From NCBI RefSeq assembly GCF_008107625.1, contig NZ_SDKK01000003.1, positions 31,289-95,288 on the forward strand: a stretch of 64,000 nucleotides of DNA. The letters run 5' to 3'. Both the position numbers and the translations under genes were made by a program. Positions within the stretch are counted from its first letter, which is position 1. Every line of letters begins with the position of its first letter. This stretch comes from Zoogloea oleivorans. Its GTDB lineage: Bacteria > Pseudomonadota > Gammaproteobacteria > Burkholderiales > Rhodocyclaceae. The notes below the pieces were generated by a model. That model ran no database searches, had not been told where the DNA came from, and worked only from the letters and a program-made list of their open reading frames with translations. Of the stretch, positions 1 through 9,055 are shown piece by piece.

Positions 1-3000
1 CCACGCTGCCGACCGGCTACGTGTTCACGAGCAAGGACGTGGGCTCCGACGCCGCTGACAGCGACGCCGACAGCGCCACTGGCATGACCATCCAGACCGT
101 GCTCGACTCCGGCGAGTCGGACAAGAGCTGGGATGCCGGCATCGTCGCCAACCCGGGCTCCATCTCCGGCACGGTTCGCGAAGATCTGGACAACAACGAC
201 AGCGGCGACACCCCGATTCCGGGCGTCACCGTTCAGCTGAAGGACAGCACCGGCACCGTGGTGCAAACCACCACCACCGACGCCAACGGCAACTACACGT
301 TCAACAACGTGCCGGCTGGCACCTACACCGTTGTCGAAACCAACCAGCCGGGCTACCTGGACGTTTCCGACATCGACGGCGGCAACCCGAACAGCATCGC
401 CGTGACGCTGGCCCCGGGCGCGACCAGCACCGGTAACGACTTCGTCGACGAACGCACTGCTGCCATCGGCGACAAGGTGTGGCTGGACAAGAACGCCAAC
501 GGCGTGCAGGACGCCGGTGAAGCCGGTCTGGCCGGTGTCACCGTCAAGCTGCTCGACAGCGCCGGCACCGTGGTGGGTAGCTCCACCACCGACGCCAACG
601 GCAACTACCTGTTCAGCAGCCTGACCCCGGGTGATTACGCCGTGCAGGTCGTCGCACCGACCGGCTACACGGTTACCGGCAAGGATCTGGGCGGCAACGA
701 TGCCACCGACAGCGACATTGATCCGACCACCGGCAAGACCATCAACACGACCCTCAGCGCCGGTGAAACCGACCTGACGTGGGATGCAGGCCTGTACCAG
801 AAGGCTTCCATCGGTGACAAGGTGTGGCTCGACACCAACAAGAACGGCGTGCAGGACACGGGCGAAGCCGGCATCACCGGCGTGACCGTGAAGCTGCTGA
901 ATGCTGCCGGCACTGTTGTGGCCAGCGCCACGACCGATGCCAACGGCAACTACCTGTTCAAGGATCTGGTGCCGGGCGATTACTCGGTGCAGGTTGTGGC
1001 CCCCGCCGGCTACGCTTTCACTAGCAAGGATCTGGGCGGCAACGACGCTACCGACAGCGATGTCGATCAGACCACCGGCAAGACCATCACTACCACCCTG
1101 GAATCCGGCGAAAACGATCTCTCGTGGGATGCCGGCCTGAGCCAGCAGACTGCCAGCATCGGCGACAAGATCTTCTACGACACCAACGCCAACGGTATCC
1201 AGGATGCCGGCGAAGCAGGCGTCCAGGGGGTTGTGGTCGAATTGCGCGACGCCAACTGGAACGTGCTGGATACCCGCACCACCGATGCCGGCGGCAATTA
1301 CCGCTTCGACGATGTTGCTGCGGGCCAGTACCGTATCGACGTGCAGGAGTGGACGCTGCCGTCCGGCTACGCCTTCACGGCCGCCAATCAGGGTACGAAC
1401 GACGCGGTTGATTCCGACGTCATCAACACCGGCGGCCACATGGATCTGACGGTGCTCGATGCGGGTGAAGTGGATCTCAGCTGGGATGCGGGCATTGTCA
1501 AGCAGCCGGCCTCCTACGGCGACAAGGTGTGGCTCGACAAGAATGCCAACGGCGTGCAGGACGCCGGTGAAGCCGGCCTGGCCGGTGTCACCGTCAAGCT
1601 GCTCAACAGCGTCGGCAGCGTGGTGAGCACCACCACGACCGACACCAACGGCAACTACCTGTTCAACAACCTGGTACCTGGCGATTATTCCGCCCAGGTT
1701 GTTGCGCCGACGGGCTATTTTGTCAGCGCCAAGGACCAGGGCGGCAATGATGCCACCGACAGTGACATCGATCCGACCACCGGCAAGACCATCACCACCA
1801 CGCTGGCCGCCGGCGAAGCCGACCTGAGCTGGGATGCCGGTCTCTACCAGAAGGCCTCCATTGGCGACAAGGTGTGGGCCGACTGCAACAACAACGGCAT
1901 CCAGGATGGTACCGAGGCGGGTGTGTGCGGTGTCACCGTCAAGCTGCTCGATGCCAGTGGCACCGTGGTGGCGACGGCACTCACCGACATCAACGGCAAC
2001 TACCAGTTCAAGGATCTGATGCCGGGCAGCTACGCCGTACAGGTGGTGGCGCCCACCGGCTACGCCCTCACCACCAAGGATCAGGGGACCAGCGATGCGG
2101 TCGACTCCGACATGGATCAGGCCACCGGCAAGAGTGTGCTGACCACCCTCGAATCCGGTGAAAACGATCTGTCGTGGGATGCCGGCCTGACCGTCAAGTC
2201 GGTTGGTGCCACCTTCGACTTCAGCGGCAGCTCCGCCACCGATGGCACCAACGGCAACATTCGCAGCTACACCAGCAACGGCATTTCGGTGAACACCAGT
2301 GCCTGGAGCCGTGACAAGACCTACGGCACCTGGTCCTCGGCCTGGCTGGGTTCCTATGGTGGCGGTCTCGGCGTTACCGACAGCAGCGAAGGCTCCGGCA
2401 GCGATGTCAGCCACACGGTGGACAACGTCGGCCGGGACAACTTCGTCCTGTTCGAGTTCTCCCAGTCCGTGGTGGTGGACAAGGCTTATCTGGGCTACGT
2501 GGTTAACGACAGCGACGTGAAGGTGTGGATTGGCACCGTCAATGGCGCCTTCGACAGCCACATCACCCTGTCTGACGCCGTGCTTACCAGCATGGGCTTC
2601 ACCGAGGTGAACCAGACGACGCTGACGTCGGCCCGCTGGGCTGACCTCAACGCTGCCGGTTACGTCGGCAACGTGCTGATCATCGCCGCCGATACCACCG
2701 ACACCTCGCCGGAGGACTATTTCAAGATCGATCAACTGGTCGTCAATACCGCCTCGGCCTTCTGCGCTACCGATGTCAGCATTGGCGACAAGGTGTGGGA
2801 AGACAGCAACGCCAACGGCGTGCAGGACGCCGGTGAAGCCGGTATTGCCGGTGTCACCGTCAAGCTGCTCAACAGCGTCGGCACCGTGATCGCCACGACC
2901 ACCACCGACGCCAGCGGCAACTACCTGTTCGACAAGCTGGCCGCTGGCAGCTACAAGGTGCAGGTCGTTACCCCGAGCGGTTACATCGTCACCACCAAGG

Positions 3001-4904
3001 ACGCCTCGGTAGCGACCGATGCCACCGACAGTGATATCGATGCCAGCGGTATCTCCGGCCTTTACACCCTCACCCAGGGCAGCAACAACCTGACGGTGGA
3101 TGCCGGCTTCTACAAGCCGCTGGCGTCCATTGGCGACAAGGTGTGGGTGGACAGCAACAACAACGGCATCCAGGACACCGGCGAAGCCGGCTACAGTGGC
3201 GCGACCGTCAAGCTGCTCAACGCCGCCGGTACTGTCGTGGCCACCACCACCACCGATGTCAACGGCAACTACAAGTTCAGCAACGTGGTGCCGGGGGATT
3301 ACTCGGTCCAGGTGCTTGCGCCCAGCGGTTATGTCTTCTCGGCGAAGGATCAGGGCACGAACGATGCCATCGATTCCGACGTGGATGTGACCACCGGCAA
3401 GACCATCGCCACCACCCTCGTCGCCGGCGAGAACGACCTCACCTGGGATGCCGGCATCTACTGCCCGCCGACCACCGCCAGCATTGGCGACAAGGTGTGG
3501 GAAGACATGAACTTCAACGGCGTGCAGGACGCGGGCGAAGCCGGCATCCAGGGTGTCACCGTCAAGCTGCTCAACTCGCTCGGCACTGTGGTGGCCACTA
3601 CCACGACCGATGCGAGCGGCAACTATCTGTTCAGCAATGTGAACGTAGGCAACTACAAGGTGCAGGTTGTGGCCCCGACCGGCTACTACTACACCAAGCA
3701 GAACCAGGGCACCAACGATGCGGTGGATTCCGATGTGGATTCCACCGGCAGGACCACGCTGACCTCGCTGACCGCGGGTGAAAGCGACAAGTCCTGGGAT
3801 GCCGGCCTGTACCGCAAGGCCAGCATTGGCGACAAGGTGTGGGAAGACAAGGACCACGACGACATCCAGGACAGCACTGAGCCGGGTATCGGCAACGTCA
3901 AGGTGTCCCTGCAGAACGCTTCCGGCACCACTATTGCCACTACCTACACGGATGCCAGCGGCAACTACAAGTTCACCAACCTGGATCCGGGGTCGTATCG
4001 TGTCGTGTTCGACAAGAGCGCGACCACCTACCTGGGTGTGGATATGTCGAAGTGGTACTGGGCGGCCAAGAACATCGGCACTGACGACACCAAGGACGCC
4101 GATGCCTACGGCACCTACGATGTGGCCACCACGGCCTACACCACCCTGGTGTCCGGCGAAGCCGACATGACCTGGGACGCGGCGATCACCCCGATTGTTC
4201 TCGACCTGGATCAAAACGGCATCCAGACCATTGCCCGTGAAGACGCCACCGGCAAGTTCGACCTGCTCGGCAACGGCAAGGCCATCAGCAGTGGCTGGAT
4301 CTCTGCCGGTGATGCCTTCCTGGCCATCGACATCGACAACAACGGCAAGGTCGACAACCTCTCCGAACTGTTCGGCGGCACCAGCAAGGGCGACGGTTTT
4401 GCCAAGCTGGAAGCCTTCGACAGCAATGGCGATGGTTTCGTCAATGCCCAGGACGCCCACTTCGGCGACCTGCTGGTGTGGCAGGACCTGAACGGCAACC
4501 ACCAGACCGATGCCGGCGAGCTGCGTACCCTCGTCGAAGCCGGCGTGGCCAGCCTGAAGGTGGACTTTGTCGAACTGCCGGCCGTGGATGCCCAGGGCAA
4601 CCTGCACCTGGAACGCTCCAGTGCCGTCATGGCCGACGGCTCCAGCATCGACATGGCTGACGTGTATTTCAACGTCTCCGTGGCCGACGCCGCGGACGCC
4701 GGTGTGGTGCTGCCCAGCCTGTCGGCCCTGCTTGGCGACGACCACAGCCTGGACGTGGTGCTCGGTACTTCCACCGTTACCGCGGCCTGCCCGACGGCTG
4801 ATGCGAGTGCCGCTGCCGCTTCGGTGAGTGACGGTGCGGTTACCGCCCTCGGCCAGCTGGCCAACCTGTACGACGAGCAGCAATTCGCCTTGATGGCGGC
4901 GTAA
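1..4904 (+). CDS. Giant SdrD-B-repeat surface/secreted protein with C-terminal calcium-loop region (5' end outside window)
   Basis: The reading frame is open from base 3, so the N-terminus lies outside the window; the in-frame GTG at base 21 is not a real start. About ten Cna-B/SdrD-B-like domains of roughly 110 residues follow each other, each opening with a variant of SIGDKVWxDxNxNGVQDxGE and closing with WDAGLY. A non-repeat domain interrupts the array at about 2197-2775. The last part (about 4195-4570) has EF-hand-like calcium loops such as DIDNNGKVDNLSELFG and DSNGDGFVNAQD. There is no LPXTG and no PEP-CTERM tail, so type I secretion is the likely exit route (inference). Such proteins usually act as stalk-like adhesins. 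Repeat 5 carries two cysteines (ADCNNNG and GVCGVT) that could form a disulfide. Family is confident, ligand unknown. Confidence 0.85.
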   Translation, partial: TLPTGYVFTSKDVGSDAADSDADSATGMTIQTVLDSGESDKSWDAGIVANPGSISGTVREDLDNNDSGDTPIPGVTVQLKDSTGTVVQTTTTDANGNYTFNNVPAGTYTVVETNQPGYLDVSDIDGGNPNSIAVTLAPGATSTGNDFVDERTAAIGDKVWLDKNANGVQDAGEAGLAGVTVKLLDSAGTVVGSSTTDANGNYLFSSLTPGDYAVQVVAPTGYTVTGKDLGGNDATDSDIDPTTGKTINTTLSAGETDLTWDAGLYQKASIGDKVWLDTNKNGVQDTGEAGITGVTVKLLNAAGTVVASATTDANGNYLFKDLVPGDYSVQVVAPAGYAFTSKDLGGNDATDSDVDQTTGKTITTTLESGENDLSWDAGLSQQTASIGDKIFYDTNANGIQDAGEAGVQGVVVELRDANWNVLDTRTTDAGGNYRFDDVAAGQYRIDVQEWTLPSGYAFTAANQGTNDAVDSDVINTGGHMDLTVLDAGEVDLSWDAGIVKQPASYGDKVWLDKNANGVQDAGEAGLAGVTVKLLNSVGSVVSTTTTDTNGNYLFNNLVPGDYSAQVVAPTGYFVSAKDQGGNDATDSDIDPTTGKTITTTLAAGEADLSWDAGLYQKASIGDKVWADCNNNGIQDGTEAGVCGVTVKLLDASGTVVATALTDINGNYQFKDLMPGSYAVQVVAPTGYALTTKDQGTSDAVDSDMDQATGKSVLTTLESGENDLSWDAGLTVKSVGATFDFSGSSATDGTNGNIRSYTSNGISVNTSAWSRDKTYGTWSSAWLGSYGGGLGVTDSSEGSGSDVSHTVDNVGRDNFVLFEFSQSVVVDKAYLGYVVNDSDVKVWIGTVNGAFDSHITLSDAVLTSMGFTEVNQTTLTSARWADLNAAGYVGNVLIIAADTTDTSPEDYFKIDQLVVNTASAFCATDVSIGDKVWEDSNANGVQDAGEAGIAGVTVKLLNSVGTVIATTTTDASGNYLFDKLAAGSYKVQVVTPSGYIVTTKDASVATDATDSDIDASGISGLYTLTQGSNNLTVDAGFYKPLASIGDKVWVDSNNNGIQDTGEAGYSGATVKLLNAAGTVVATTTTDVNGNYKFSNVVPGDYSVQVLAPSGYVFSAKDQGTNDAIDSDVDVTTGKTIATTLVAGENDLTWDAGIYCPPTTASIGDKVWEDMNFNGVQDAGEAGIQGVTVKLLNSLGTVVATTTTDASGNYLFSNVNVGNYKVQVVAPTGYYYTKQNQGTNDAVDSDVDSTGRTTLTSLTAGESDKSWDAGLYRKASIGDKVWEDKDHDDIQDSTEPGIGNVKVSLQNASGTTIATTYTDASGNYKFTNLDPGSYRVVFDKSATTYLGVDMSKWYWAAKNIGTDDTKDADAYGTYDVATTAYTTLVSGEADMTWDAAITPIVLDLDQNGIQTIAREDATGKFDLLGNGKAISSGWISAGDAFLAIDIDNNGKVDNLSELFGGTSKGDGFAKLEAFDSNGDGFVNAQDAHFGDLLVWQDLNGNHQTDAGELRTLVEAGVASLKVDFVELPAVDAQGNLHLERSSAVMADGSSIDMADVYFNVSVADAADAGVVLPSLSALLGDDHSLDVVLGTSTVTAACPTADASAAAASVSDGAVTALGQLANLYDEQQFALMAA

Positions 4905-4908
4905 TTCC

Positions 4909-4946
4909 CCCGCGCGCTGACCGCTTGAAGGCGGTTGGCGCGCGGG
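4909..4946 (+). terminator. GC-rich hairpin after the repeat protein gene
   Basis: Nine-base arms CCCGCGCGC / GCGCGCGGG enclose an inner ACCGC/GCGGT stem, four bases after the stop codon of the repeat protein. No T-run follows, so this is either a weak or factor-assisted terminator or an RNA-stabilising 3' hairpin. Confidence 0.5.
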
Positions 4947-4991
4947 AGCCCATCCGGGAAAACAGTCACTTTTTTAACCTAGGAGCAATAC

Positions 4992-5660
4992 ATGAATCGC
5001 ATCATCAAGAAGTCCGCCCTGGCCCTGGCCGCCATTGGCCTGTTCGCCAGCGCTTCCGCCCAGGCCGACTCCCTCGTGCTGGAGCAGGACATCAACTCCC
5101 TCAGCTTCAACGTCGATGTGAGCGGCACCACCCACGACGTCGTCGCCGGCGCCTTCAGCGTCAACAACCTGACCAGCGGCAGCAGCTTTCTGGCCTTCTG
5201 CTTCGAGCTGCTGCAAGGCGTCAACACCGGCACCCTGACCCCCCCGGGTCTCGACTTCACCGCCGGCTCGGCCGCTTCTGCCGATACGCAGACCCTGTTC
5301 AACCAGAGCTTTTCCGGCCTGAACTTGAACAGCGCCGTGGAGTTGGCGGGTTTCCAGATCGCCCTTTGGGAAACGCTCGACAACAATGATCTGTACTCGG
5401 GCAACTACAGCAACTGGACGGGCGCCAGCAGTTCTAGTGAAGAAACCGACGCACTGGACACCGCATGGATTTTTCTTGAGAAGCTGACCGCCAACGATCC
5501 GGCTACCGGCAGCTACAACCTGACGACCTGGTCCAATGCCACGAGCCAGGATCTGATCCAGGCCAGCACCCCGGGTACCAATGTGCCGGAGCCGGCCAGC
5601 CTCACGCTGGGCGCCCTTGGCCTGGCGGGTCTTGCCGCCGCTCGCCGTCGCAAGGCCTGA
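4992..5660 (+). CDS. PEP-CTERM sorting-domain protein with putative thioester (Cys-Gln) domain
   Basis: 222 residues. A Sec signal peptide (residues 1-25, ending AQA) is followed by a small extracellular domain and a textbook PEP-CTERM tail: VPEP at 198-201, a hydrophobic helix, then ARRRKA. This tail is the signal for exosortase/XrtA processing and surface display. The start is supported by TAGGAG placed 7 bases upstream. The only cysteine is Cys70 in AFCFELLQ, and Gln122 lies in GFQIALWE. This spacing and context resemble the [FY]CF...QxAIW pair that makes the internal thioester in Gram-positive thioester-domain adhesins. That resemblance is inferred from motif only. The gene directly follows the giant repeat adhesin; the acyltransferase at 62.5-63.2 kb belongs to the same exosortase world. 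Confidence 0.88.
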   Translation: MNRIIKKSALALAAIGLFASASAQADSLVLEQDINSLSFNVDVSGTTHDVVAGAFSVNNLTSGSSFLAFCFELLQGVNTGTLTPPGLDFTAGSAASADTQTLFNQSFSGLNLNSAVELAGFQIALWETLDNNDLYSGNYSNWTGASSSSEETDALDTAWIFLEKLTANDPATGSYNLTTWSNATSQDLIQASTPGTNVPEPASLTLGALGLAGLAAARRRKA

Positions 5661-5709
5661 TTGCCGGCGGGTGCCGCGTGGCACCCGGCCAGCATGAAGT
5701 GCTGCTGAT

Positions 5710-5740
5710 GACAAAAAGGGGGCTTGCCCCCTTTTTTGTC
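5710..5740. terminator. Bidirectional intrinsic terminator
   Basis: Stem GGGGG-CTTG-CCCCC is flanked by an A-run on the left and six T on the right, so it works in either direction. It closes the PEP-CTERM gene. Confidence 0.9.
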
Positions 5741-5880
5741 ATTCTCATTCCCGTTCTTCGATGAGTCGAGGCAGCCCCGTGAAATATGAGGTCGTCAGCG
5801 CCCCGGGCCTTGGGATATCGTCGCTCTCGACCCCCTTGCGTCCTCTTTGCCCTGCCGAGCATCTCCTCCCCGAGGTTTCC

Positions 5881-7491
5881 ATGTACCGAACCCGCATCCT
5901 CCCGGCCCTCGTTCTGGGATCGGGCCTTGCCCTTCTTGCCTGCACTGCCCACGCCGAACCGATTACCGGCACGCCGCAGCCATCCTTGTCGGAGGCCGCT
6001 CGCCCTGATCTGGTCCATCTCAACCGGGGCCAGACGGCCCTGCGTGAGCGCCAGTTCGACCAGGCCGAGAAAGCCTTCGGCGAGGCCTACCGGCACAATC
6101 CGCGCTCCGTCGAAGCGATGCTCGGGCTGGCCATGGCGACCCATTCCCAGGGCAAGGTCAAGCTGGCCCGCGACTGGATGTCCAGCGCCGTCGCGATGGC
6201 CCCGGGGCAACCCCGCGTTCTGCAGGCCCAGGCACGCATGCTGGTCGAGCAGGGCTTGCCGGCGGCGGCGGAGGAGAGCTATCGCGCCGCCATTGGCGCT
6301 CACCCGGAGCAGGCCCGCCTCAAGCTCGATCTGGCCACTCTTTACATGGACCAACTCAAGAAGCCGAGCGAGGCCGTGGCCGTGTTGCGTGACCTGATCC
6401 GGCAAGACCCGGAACAGAGTGCCGCTCATTTTCAACTAGGTCTCGCTCTGTCTGCCGACGGCAAGCTCGACGAGGCTGGCCGGGCCCTCGACGAAGCGAT
6501 CCGGCGGGCTCCCGGTGATTCTCTCGCCGTCCACGCACGGGGTCTGATCGCCCTCAAGCAGGGGCAGCCGGACCGGGCCCTCGCCCTGTTCGACAAGGCG
6601 CTCGTTCTGCGCAAGGATTTTGCCGGGGCCATGCTCGCCCGCGGCGATGCGCTGCAGGCGCTGGGCAAGTCCGAGCAGGCCATCGACGCCTACAAGCGGG
6701 CGGCCAGCCTGGCCCCGACGAGTGCCTTGCCCCACGCCCTGCGTGCCCAGGCCTTCGAGCGCATGAAGCGTCCGACCGAGGCCGAGCAGGCCTACCGGGA
6801 TGCCTTGAAGCTGGAGCCTGACAATGTGCGTATTGGCAACAACCTGGCCTTTCTGCTGAGCAGCCAGAAACTCAAGCTCGATGAAGCCCTGAGTCTGGCC
6901 CAGCGGGGCGTCGCCAGTGCGCCGGGCAGTGCGACATACCTGGATACGCTCGGTGCGGTGCTTGTGGCCCGGGGCGATGGGGCAGGTGCCCGCCAGGCCT
7001 TCGAGCGGGCGCAGGCTCTCGAGCCAGGCAACACCTCCGTGCGCCAGCATCTGGCCCAGCTTGGCGTGGTGCCGGCGGCAAAACAGGTTCCGGCTCCGGC
7101 GGTTGTCGCTGCCGTCGCCGTTGCTCCCGTGGCTTCGGTGCCAGGGGCCGAGGATCCGGCCAAACTGATTGCCTCGCGCATGGAAGCCTGGCGGCAGGCC
7201 TGGCAAGCCAAGGACGCCAGTCGTTACCTGGCTTTTTACGCGAGCAGCTTCATGCCCGCCGACCAGCGTGCCCGCAATGCCTGGGAGGCAGATCGGCGCG
7301 CCAAACTCGACAAGAAGGGCGATATTCGCGTGCAGATCGGGGAATCTGCTTACAAGCTGGCGGGGGAGGTGGTCACGGTCAGTTTCGAGCAGCGCTATCA
7401 GTCCGGCAACTACAGCGATACCGGGCGCAAGCTGCTGGAGTGGGTCAAGGAGGGCGGCGAATGGAAGATCCGCCGCGAGGCCCAGCAGTAA
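5881..7491 (+). CDS. Periplasmic TPR-repeat protein with C-terminal NTF2/Cds6-like domain
   Basis: 536 residues from the ATG preceded by GAGG with a 5-base spacer. The frame is open further upstream to 5761, but the chosen start gives a proper signal peptide (MYRTRILPALVLGSGLALLACTAHA). About ten tetratricopeptide repeats fill residues 40-375, with repeated units of the type A..AFERAQALEPGN. An Ala/Val/Pro-rich linker then leads to a roughly 105-residue C-terminal domain (MEAWRQAWQAKDASRYLAFY ... GGEWKIRREA). This resembles the NTF2-like domain found at the end of some L,D-transpeptidase-linked and TPR proteins. Probably a scaffold for envelope or polysaccharide machinery; no catalytic residues were seen. 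Confidence 0.75.
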   Translation: MYRTRILPALVLGSGLALLACTAHAEPITGTPQPSLSEAARPDLVHLNRGQTALRERQFDQAEKAFGEAYRHNPRSVEAMLGLAMATHSQGKVKLARDWMSSAVAMAPGQPRVLQAQARMLVEQGLPAAAEESYRAAIGAHPEQARLKLDLATLYMDQLKKPSEAVAVLRDLIRQDPEQSAAHFQLGLALSADGKLDEAGRALDEAIRRAPGDSLAVHARGLIALKQGQPDRALALFDKALVLRKDFAGAMLARGDALQALGKSEQAIDAYKRAASLAPTSALPHALRAQAFERMKRPTEAEQAYRDALKLEPDNVRIGNNLAFLLSSQKLKLDEALSLAQRGVASAPGSATYLDTLGAVLVARGDGAGARQAFERAQALEPGNTSVRQHLAQLGVVPAAKQVPAPAVVAAVAVAPVASVPGAEDPAKLIASRMEAWRQAWQAKDASRYLAFYASSFMPADQRARNAWEADRRAKLDKKGDIRVQIGESAYKLAGEVVTVSFEQRYQSGNYSDTGRKLLEWVKEGGEWKIRREAQQ

Positions 7492-7506
7492 GATGCGGGG
7501 CGGAGC

Positions 7507-8058
7507 TTACGCCGCGGCGCAGTCCTGGCGGGTTTCCACCAGCAGGTCGTTGGCCGTGAGGGCGAAATCCTTCCAGGCAGTGGCCAGTTCGCGGCGCATG
7601 GCCATCTGGTAATCGACGCCCGGCAACCGCTCGTAGGCAATGCTCGAGATGGCTAAAAAGCTTTGGTTGAAGCGCAGGGCGTCGTCCAGCAGGGCCTCAC
7701 AGAATCCCTGGAAGGGTTCCAGAATGCGCAGCGTGAGGGCCGACCAGCCCCGCTCGACTCTCACGCTGCGGGCATCGAAGGGCAGCTCGTAAAGCATTTT
7801 CAGGGCTTCCCGGAACAGCTTTTCCACGGTGTCGAGAATGGCCTGTCGGGTCAGTTGGGCGCGTCGCCGGACGCTCAGGCCCCGCTGCAGGCTGGTTCGG
7901 TAGCGGGTAAAGCTCAGTTTGCGCTGGCTGCTCACCCAGGCGGAGAAACGGGCGATGCAGATATCGTTGGTATGAATGCTCATGGTGGTTCCGTGCGGGG
8001 TCAGAGCCCGGGTGTCGCCATGGGTGGCGAGTCTGTCTGCATGTGCGGTTTGTCGCAT
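7507..8058 (-). CDS. Conserved-looking protein of unknown function
   Basis: 183 residues, not recognised. It is soluble and mostly helical by composition, without signal peptide or membrane segment. The ATG at 8058 has GGGAGA 6 bases upstream. An internal ATG at 7983 (MSIHTNDICIARFSAW) would give a 158-residue product and cannot be excluded. It converges on the TPR gene with only 15 bases between stops. The 210 bases upstream (8059-8268) hold an AT-rich stretch suitable for a promoter, but I see no clear box there. Confidence 0.55.
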   Translation of the reverse strand: MRQTAHADRLATHGDTRALTPHGTTMSIHTNDICIARFSAWVSSQRKLSFTRYRTSLQRGLSVRRRAQLTRQAILDTVEKLFREALKMLYELPFDARSVRVERGWSALTLRILEPFQGFCEALLDDALRFNQSFLAISSIAYERLPGVDYQMAMRRELATAWKDFALTANDLLVETRQDCAAA

Positions 8059-8268
8059 GACCGATCTCCCGGATTGAAGCTCTCCGGACCATTAGCAAAC
8101 TTTGTTCCTGCTTTCTAAAAACCTTTTCTGTTTCTTATTTTTCATTTTTATCAATGCCTTGACCACTTGTTCGGCTTTTGGGGGGCGTGCGTGCATGTCG
8201 AGTTCATGCCCGGGAAGCGTACTTTTCAGACTTTTTGGGGCACATTTTGGGGCTTGGCGAGCCGGCAG

Positions 8269-9051
8269 CTACAAGACCCTGGCCTGATGCAGGCCGTTGC
8301 GCACGTTGTCGAGGGAGAAAGGTTTGAGGATGTAGCCGTTGGCACCACGCTGGATGGCGGCACTGACAGTTTCCCGTTCGGCGCGGGCAGTGACGAAGAT
8401 GACCGTGACCTCCGGATGGCAGGCCTTGATGGCCAGGAGGGCATCGAGACCCCGTACATCCGGTGTGTCGATAGCCATGCAGATGACGTCCGGGCGATCT
8501 CGTTCGAGCAGGATCAGACCTTCCATTCCGCTTGCGGCCTCGCCGATGACCCGGTAGCCAAGGCTGCGCAGCATGTGGGTAAGGAGGGCGCGCATCTGTC
8601 GGTTGTGGTCCACGACCAGGACGGAGGGTCCGTCGCCGTCGGGCAGGGCCTGCGGCGAGAGCAGGCCGGCCAGCGGGTCGAGGACATCAAGAATCCGGCC
8701 GGCGGTGAGGGGCTTCTCGACGTAGCCGACGGCGCCCGCCTCGAGAGCGCCGATGATTTTCTGGCGGCGGATGTCGGTGGCGAACATCACTGCGTAGACA
8801 TCCGGGTGGCTGGCGTGGATGCGGCTTACCAGGCTCAGGCCGTCGGGGGCGCTGATATCCATGTCTATACAGGCCACCGCGGGTGGGTTGGCGGCGATCA
8901 GGCGGATGGCGGCGGCGCCCGAGTGCTCGACCCCACTCACGGTAAAACCCTGGGCCTTGAGGATGCTCTGGAGCACCTTGGCCCTCAGGGGTGTGTCGTC
9001 GATGATCATCACCCGAAGGTTCTTGCGGCTTGCTGAAGCGTTTGGGTACAT
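8269..9051 (-). CDS. Response regulator with two receiver domains, no output domain
   Basis: 260 residues from the ATG at 9051, four bases after the stop of the diguanylate cyclase. The longer frame to 9099 would overlap that gene. The first receiver (about residues 10-125) has the acidic pair DD, a phospho-acceptor Asp in ACIDMD and EKP with the conserved Lys. The second (about 140-258) has VVDHN instead of a DD pair. In PDVICMAIDTPDVRG the alignment places Ala where the phospho-acceptor Asp should be, while LKPF is retained. It therefore looks like an active receiver fused to a pseudo-receiver. With no output domain, it probably acts by binding a partner, most simply the neighbouring cyclase. 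Confidence 0.8.
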   Translation of the reverse strand: MYPNASASRKNLRVMIIDDTPLRAKVLQSILKAQGFTVSGVEHSGAAAIRLIAANPPAVACIDMDISAPDGLSLVSRIHASHPDVYAVMFATDIRRQKIIGALEAGAVGYVEKPLTAGRILDVLDPLAGLLSPQALPDGDGPSVLVVDHNRQMRALLTHMLRSLGYRVIGEAASGMEGLILLERDRPDVICMAIDTPDVRGLDALLAIKACHPEVTVIFVTARAERETVSAAIQRGANGYILKPFSLDNVRNGLHQARVL

Positions 9052-9055
9052 GGGG

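Noticed and set aside
463..4190. Long tandem near-repeats at DNA level, checked as a possible CRISPR or satellite array
   Set aside because: Period of about 310-350 bases follows in-frame protein domains; no short constant repeat with unique spacers.
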